Positions 58,340 to 64,000 of a stretch of 64,000 nt of DNA are shown one piece after another. A model generated the notes under the pieces. The model did not search any database. It was not told where the DNA came from and saw nothing but the letters and a program-made list of their open reading frames with translations. The position numbers and the translations under genes are program-made. The stretch's first letter is position 1. Every line of letters begins with the position of its first letter. Where the stretch lies: NCBI RefSeq assembly GCF_001949145.1, contig NW_019091583.1, positions 289,769-353,768 of the forward strand, in the 5' to 3' direction. This DNA is from Acanthaster planci (taxonomy: Eukaryota > Echinodermata > Asteroidea > Valvatida > Acanthasteridae).

Positions 58340-58660
58340 TGCCTGGTTCCGCTGTTCATTGGTCCAAACAAGTTGAAGCCCATAGTGCTGGTTGGTGGGA
58401 TGTACATCTGGCTAATGGATAATCCATGAGCTGACTTGGTTTGCAGTTTCTGATTGGCCAGAGAATCACTTTGCATGCAAATCCTTCCCTTGTGGGGGTT
58501 GATGCTGACAGAAGTCTCCCCGGGTTTTATTATTCATGAGGGTCCCTCTGCTGCTTCTCATTGGTCGGTAGCTTCATGCTAGGCATCAGTGATAGGTTGG
58601 AGAAAGCAGAGCAGGGTCAGCATAAATCAACGCCGACTGCAGATTGGCCAATTGAACCTC
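58340..58660 (-). promoter_or_regulatory. Candidate ABCG promoter with CCAAT-box series
   Basis: ATTGG (CCAAT on the gene strand) at 58358-58362, 58453-58457, 58560-58564 and 58643-58647, spaced 95, 107 and 83 bp. The last is part of the palindrome ATTGGCCAAT. An octamer ATGCAAAT lies at 58476-58483. They lie 450-740 bp upstream of the ATG. No TATA box was seen closer in. The transcription start is unknown. Confidence 0.4.
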
Positions 58661-60439
58661 ATCTGCCCTTGACTGGCAGGCCGAATTGGTGTTACCTTGA
58701 TCCCCTGCATGGCAGTGAAAAAAAAATCATTTAATCAGTAAACAAAGAAACCAATATGGCTGGACCGCAGACCCCCTAGTGACTGCAAATTAAAGCCCCT
58801 GACAACAATAGATTCAGACAGTCTGCACACCCTACACAAAGAAACATGAGGTCCAAGTTTTGACACTGTTCACTCAGGGAACAATAGTCTAAGTCAACAC
58901 GTGGTGTATCTCCTGATTTTGGACCATTCACACCAAGTACAATCATCTACAGCGAGCAAACAGAGCCATAAAAAGGCCTGATAATGGTATTATCTCTCCA
59001 CTTCGATATTTTGGTACTAGAAGAGCACAATACATGCATTTTAATTGGCTGCACACGAAACTGTTGCCACAAAGCTAAAGCGTGTTGCTGCATAGGCAGA
59101 CCACCTGACAGTTGACAGAGATGCAAATGCTCGTGCCACGTTTACACAGCCAAATAATAGGCCCATCATGCATTCTACATCCTGGGGAATCCTAGTGGGA
59201 AGGTTTGCAGGATTCTGTAGGATTGAAAAGGCATACATGTAGCTGGCAGAGTCACCAGGTACCTGATGCCTATAACAAGGTGGTGCCATCACAAGGAAGT
59301 CTTGATGTCACCAATAATTTAGAATTTCGGATATTTTGCTATCTTACTTTTAGCTGTTCATTTGAAATACATGGCAAAACAATTTCATAAGTGTGAATCC
59401 GTACAGATTACAACTTGTGACACTCCAAATTTTTTAATTGCAAACAGACACCAATTGCTGGATTGAAGGTGTGCACCCTTTTAAACACACATCTTTGCAA
59501 AAGATTTAAATCAAGGAAATTCACATCTTGTCAAACAAAATACAGTGAAATACTGTTAGAACTTGGGACTTCAGAAATTACCTTCTTGGAATAATTACCT
59601 TGTATTATTAGTAAATATGGAAAACAAAAAGAAACAAAAACTTGGAGCCAGAAATTGTCCCTTGTTATAAACATGACCTTGTATTAATGGTGCTCTTCTT
59701 ATCTGTTTTCAACTGAACCTGCATGTTCACAATTTGAAATGGGACAGGGTGGGCTGGAGACTGCTTGAGGGAAATACATGCATGTAACAAGCACATAAAT
59801 TAAGGGAATATTGTTAAGGTCATACCTGGGTGTATTATTGCGTCAGAGTGTATCAAGGCCTATTTTCATGACCCTTCACCCAACTCAAACAATGTGCTTT
59901 CAGGGGCCCACTCTCAAGCACCAAAGGGTGCCCTTGCATGGTTCGGCGCATTTTGCAGAACTTTGCGCTCTCTCGAAGATTCAAGTGACATAAACTCATT
60001 CGTATAGAGCCATTGTCAGGAATTAACATACAATGACCAGATTGTTTGGTAATAAACTTCACCTTTCGCGGCCTTGCCCAAGGCTATATTGTTTAAAGGT
60101 GCTTTGTGGCAGAAAGGTAGCGAAGGAGTATGATATGTACTTATATTTTTCTTTTCCGTGGGGGATACACTTTGGTTAAAGGGGAAAAAAATCCAGGGGG
60201 GGTTGGGCCGGCATAGTACTCTTCCCTCATGAACTGATAATCCATTGAAAATAGAAGGGGTCAATTTTAGGATTTTTCGAGGAAAATCGTGTTTTTCATC
60301 CCCTTTCATTTTTTGGGAGGCATTTCTGTCATTTGTTTGTTCTATTTTGCTTCTTTTTCATTTCGATTTTTTTTTCAAGGAGTCAGGTACCCCCCAAACA
60401 CTTCGCAATGCCTGTGATTACTAAGCCCAAGGATGCACT

Positions 60440-60870
60440 GATGAGACATTTCTTTTTGTTAGGAGAATCTGGGATGAATTATGGTGTGTCCAACACAGTG
60501 TGTTGCTTTCTCTTGCCAGGTTGCTCTGGGATGCGTTGAAGAAACTACCTGTACTCGTACATTAGACAAATCTGGGACAGATTGTGGAAGGGTGGACTTC
60601 CCAAAGTAATTTGTTTTCACGTCCAAAGATGCTCGGGGAACATACTAATGAAGAGGAAATTTTGTACACAAATCTAGTTTGGAATGTGGAAGGGAGGACT
60701 TTGGCGAGTCCCATGATGCTTTGTTTTTGAATTGTAAAATACTGTACATCTACAAGTACCTCGGAGATGTAATTAAAAGAAAATTCCTTTGTTACATTAG
60801 AAAAACCTGGGAAGAGACTGCGGAAAGGACTCCTCTGGCGAGTCCCAATGATATTTTGCTCCTTGAATAA
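60440..60870 (+). repeat. Degenerate about 115-bp tandem repeat, four units
   Basis: Each unit has TTAG(A)NAAATCTGGGA followed by TGTGGAAGGG, GGACT and AGTCCCA-type words; units near 60458, 60563, 60675 and 60798. TGGCGAGTCCCA occurs in the last two. Confidence 0.6.
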
Positions 60871-60872
60871 TT

Positions 60873-60937
60873 AACTTACCCCCAGGGTGTATGTAAACTC
60901 ATATTGAAATTGGAGGATTTGGGACTGTTAGGGCTAT
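60873..60937. repeat. Telomere-word element, family 3
   Basis: TTAACTTACCCCCAGGGTG, GTATGTAAACTCATATTG, GGAGGATTTGGGACTG and TTAGGGCTATTAA. Matches 34051-34116. Confidence 0.65.
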
Positions 60938-61169
60938 TAATCATAATAGCATGAATATTTTGACTCTACTTACTAGTAGGATAGCTAATAAAAAGCTAAC
61001 AGTCTTTTTGAACTGAAATGTTGGTGGCCACTATAGCATGTCGTGGCCATCTTAGGAAATTTAAAGAAGAGTCTTCATCTTCCTTAGTTTGGAAAAACCC
61101 AAGATCAACACCAAATTTCTTTACTAGCCTTATACACATACTTTGACGTTTTGTTTATAAGCAATATTT

Positions 61170-61382
61170 GGAAAGAGTTCCATATACGGATGCCACTTAA
61201 TTGACACGTACCCTGTGCATATACACCATGAGACTGGTCTGAAAAATTCTAAGTGTTTTCTAAGTAAATGACTTAGTTTTTTACCTCCTAACTTGAACGT
61301 TTCTGGGAATGTTTTTGCTTTTTGACAGCTAATAGGTCACTGTAGGGAATGATTACTGGTGTCCGTATAGGGTACTCTTCCC
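61170..61382 (-). mobile_element. MITE, family 1, copy 3
   Basis: Inverted relative to 2712-2936. Ends GGAAAGAGTTCCATATACGG and (reversed) GGAAGAGTACCCTATACGG; interior has GAGACTGGTCTGAAAAATTC and TTTACCTCCTAACTTGAACG. Confidence 0.65.
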
Positions 61383-64000
61383 CAACATATGTGTTCAGCT
61401 GTATACTGAAGTTCTTCGCATATTAGACATGGCAATGGATCTTTCAGACAGGAAAGCGTTACCAAACTATTTCAGACAAAACTGTTTGTTTCAAAACTTA
61501 ATGGTGGCCTAGACGTATTATTCAACATTTTCCAGCCAAATTCAAACCTTTCATAATTATTTATGGAATGCACTAGTCTAACAACGGGTTTCAAACTGAG
61601 GCTGCATCTGAATCTCTTGTCTAGAGCTAGGTCTAGGTCTTTGCTCCATTTGAAATGCGTGGAGACGTGCAGACAATAGACCTCAGCCGTAGCTCTGGAA
61701 ACCCGTTTCGGACACAGCCTGAAATCACATAGCTCTATTCTCAAAGACAAAATGAAGTGAAAAGAAGTCACCTGTTGTAATTAAAGTGAGACTTCAAATT
61801 AATTGGCACTCTGTTCAGGGCCATACGAGCATAACCAGAGTTTAAATCGGTTCACTCATAACACTCATAAATTTTGATTCAGGTCCAAATTATTTTACAA
61901 TCCCTTTACCATTTCCTGATTTGTCTTGCTATAGCCATATATAGTGAACAAGTGAGAGGATTGCTATGTTCCTTCCTCCATGATGTGATCATGGCAATCA
62001 TGGTAATTATCTTTCTATGTGAGATACCGAAAGTAATCAGAACTACATGTATGTTGCCCCTGCTAATGTAAAGGCCTAATTTCATGATTACACCAAGGAG
62101 CAAGGAATTGTACCTGGAGGCAGAAATTGCTTCGATCGGCCAAACCACTCAGTGGCGCAGTGGTCCTTCAGCAAACATACGAGAGACATGGAGGAACAAG
62201 GCAGAATTCCGAAGAAATGCAGCTTTTTTGGAAGATCGAGAAAATCTGACATCCACCTGTCACGCGCGGCTACACGTACAAGATGTAGCACCCGAGGAAT
62301 TATCATGCAGGTCGACAAAATGCAAATATACAACGTGCACATTATCATCAGTCGCGCCGGCGCGCCTTGTCTGGTAAAAAGAGACACGTCCATTGTATTA
62401 CAGGGGTGGATCAGTAGCAAAACGTAAGAGCTGGGGGATATCGCAATGAGGACAACATTTTAAAAACCAATTGTACACTTATTATTCATGTTGGCTAAAA
62501 GCATACTGCTTTCGTACGAAGATATGGTGAATAAGATTGTGATTTATGAATTGCGGAGTTTAGTTTTTGCAGTTATACCCTCAAACGGTGGGTGAATGTA
62601 CTATAATGCTGGACGAAGCCGCAACCTATAATGACTTGACTCTGCATTTCTCTTTACATTTGTATGTGACCTCCAGTCGTAGACAAGCTATTCGGACTCG
62701 ATCTAGGCTTCAAAGTTCTATAGCAGTTTTTTTTTCGATACAAGGAAGTAAAGGGCGTAGATAATTTTGTTGACAATCACAACTGCGCTTTTGAAAACTA
62801 AAAAGGCGAAACAATAATGCACAATACAAAGTATGGATTCATTTTCACAGGGCTACTGGCTTCCTGTGTGGGAATTTTCGAAATAGCAGGCTAAAACGAT
62901 AAAATTGATAACTTCATTGTCTTCGTTTTTCTCGAACAGTGCTTGAGGTGGAACTGGCCACCGGCTGTAGCCCTACTGTGAAGCAATCAAGCAAATTTTA
63001 CAAGGTTTCTTTAAGTCATGGACAAAACTATTTAGCCATCTGAATGAGCATTTTCAAGGGGAACCGGTATAAAGTTATTATAATTATTCATTTTTCTGAA
63101 TACACATATACGATGGGGGGTCGTAAAATGTTCCATGATTTAATATCACTATCAAGCTTCCGTTTGAGGAGCGGTGTAAAGTATATACCTTGCTTAAGGC
63201 CGGGGCCCGGGATCATGAATTTTGAGGTAGGCTGTAGCGCCGGCCTGCATGGGCTAGAACAGGACGTTTCCTTGTGAAAAAAAAGCCGACTTAATGGCGG
63301 AATGCTTTGCAGCACGTTTCTTTTTACCATTCTACCTCCATGTTTTTACTAAGCATCGACCCTGTCCGGCCCTGGACGGCGCGCAGGCCCTCGTTCAATA
63401 GAACTAACAGCGAAGCCACCGTGACTGCCTTTTCACTTCCAGTTTGCTTCTTGAAGCCTATGTTTCGGGGGGGGGGGTTCCTCGAAAAATGAGGGCAAAG
63501 TGTCTGTATTACTGTCCGTAGACATCTCTGACATCGCAAGTGCTCGTGTATAAAAAGATACACTCCGTCTTTATTATGAAAGATTTTGTTGCTATACTAT
63601 AAACGCCAAATAAAATTTGGAACCTTCCCCCCTTTCAAGTTGAAAGGGGGAAGGTCCCAAGTTATCAAGCCGTGAAAGAGATTAGCCCTCACAATCCTGC
63701 CAGCATCAGCGGGAAGTGGGGAGGGGTACAAGTGAAACGGGGGGGGGGGGGACTAAAACAGAGATTTGGAAAATTTGATTGGTTGAAAAGGTTGCCAGAC
63801 ATAACCTGATTGGACAGAGACATTCACCCCCCAGAACGTACCTACTGCAAGGACATTGCTTGGTGGCGCTATAATTATTTCGCGCCACCGCGCGCCGACG
63901 GCGGCGCCAGACATGACTTACACTGTTTATTGTTGTCGGTGGTGATCAAAATCGGCATTGTGTTCGCTGTCTGAAAAGTAACTATTCGCGGTACCGGTAA
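61383..64000. other. Window end, no gene recognised
   Basis: No recognised exon. The overlapping frames at 62084-62427 on both strands have no domain. A G/C-run hairpin lies at 63619-63657. A GC-rich stretch with CpGs at about 63860-63910 could be the edge of another gene's promoter: it has TTTCGCGC (63878-63885, E2F-like) within an inverted pair GGTGGCGC / GCGCCACC. Confidence 0.35.
63619..63657. repeat. Short hairpin
   Basis: ACCTTCCCCCCTTTCAA and TTGAAAGGGGGAAGGT form near-perfect 17-bp arms around a single base. Confidence 0.85.

Larger units (their letters stand above)
58661..61169. other. Upstream intergenic DNA, no gene recognised
   Basis: No recognisable coding exon on either strand. 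Includes a degenerate tandem repeat (60440-60870) and a family 3 element (60873-60937). Small frames at 59041-59292 and 60016-60309 have no domain. Confidence 0.5.

Noticed and set aside
62084-62427. Possible exon on either strand
   Set aside because: Three overlapping frames of similar length, none with a recognisable domain or clear splice sites.
1-64000. CRISPR array, bacterial operons, rRNA genes
   Set aside because: None seen; the gene structure is eukaryotic and the tandem repeats lack unique equal-length spacers.

Overview
The window is eukaryotic nuclear DNA, most likely from a marine invertebrate deuterostome. The only complete gene has many GT-AG introns. The intergenic DNA is full of short inverted-repeat transposons, tRNA-derived SINEs and the palindromic words TACATGTA and AGGCCT, which are frequent in echinoderm, hemichordate and lancelet DNA. 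An echinoderm or other ambulacrarian is my best guess, but this rests on composition only.

Layout. 1-7.4 kb: repeat-rich DNA with two copies of a roughly 220-bp MITE, a fold-back element that carries a SINE (about 3.0-4.0 kb), and on the minus strand a probable first exon of a secreted protein (4147-4491). 7.45-12.7 kb: a 4.8-kb viral-type mobile element (7782-12589) with terminal inverted repeats, a 6-bp target duplication (GTATAT) and a broken Polinton/Maverick-type protein-primed DNA polymerase B. It also carries several short unknown ORFs and a cysteine-rich gene that is itself split by a 283-bp palindromic insertion resembling a minimal Penelope retroelement. The 4.8-kb element sits inside an older repeat, and a second copy of that repeat at 18.77-19.2 kb lacks the insertion, so it serves as an internal empty site. 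13.1-14.56 kb: the 3' end of a decayed non-LTR retrotransposon. 14.6-20.7 kb: intergenic DNA with several MITEs and a 21-bp tandem repeat.

20.7-57.9 kb: one ABC half-transporter gene of the ABCG1/ABCG4 type on the minus strand. I resolved 13 coding exons with compatible phases at every junction, giving 833 residues with Walker A, Q-loop, signature, Walker B, H-loop and a six-helix membrane domain. Its introns (0.4 to 14.9 kb) hold MITEs, SINEs and satellites. Upstream of its start codon (58.3-58.66 kb) is a spaced series of CCAAT boxes that may be the promoter. 58.7-64 kb: no gene recognised, with repeats and a short GC-rich end.

How things relate: the cellular genes visible are the ABCG transporter (a membrane lipid or sterol exporter by family) and the start of an unidentified secreted protein. 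Most of the rest is layered mobile DNA: a Penelope-like piece inside a gene of a Polinton-like element, which lies inside an older repeat; and a SINE inside a fold-back element. The element at 7.78-12.59 kb is the most novel object here.
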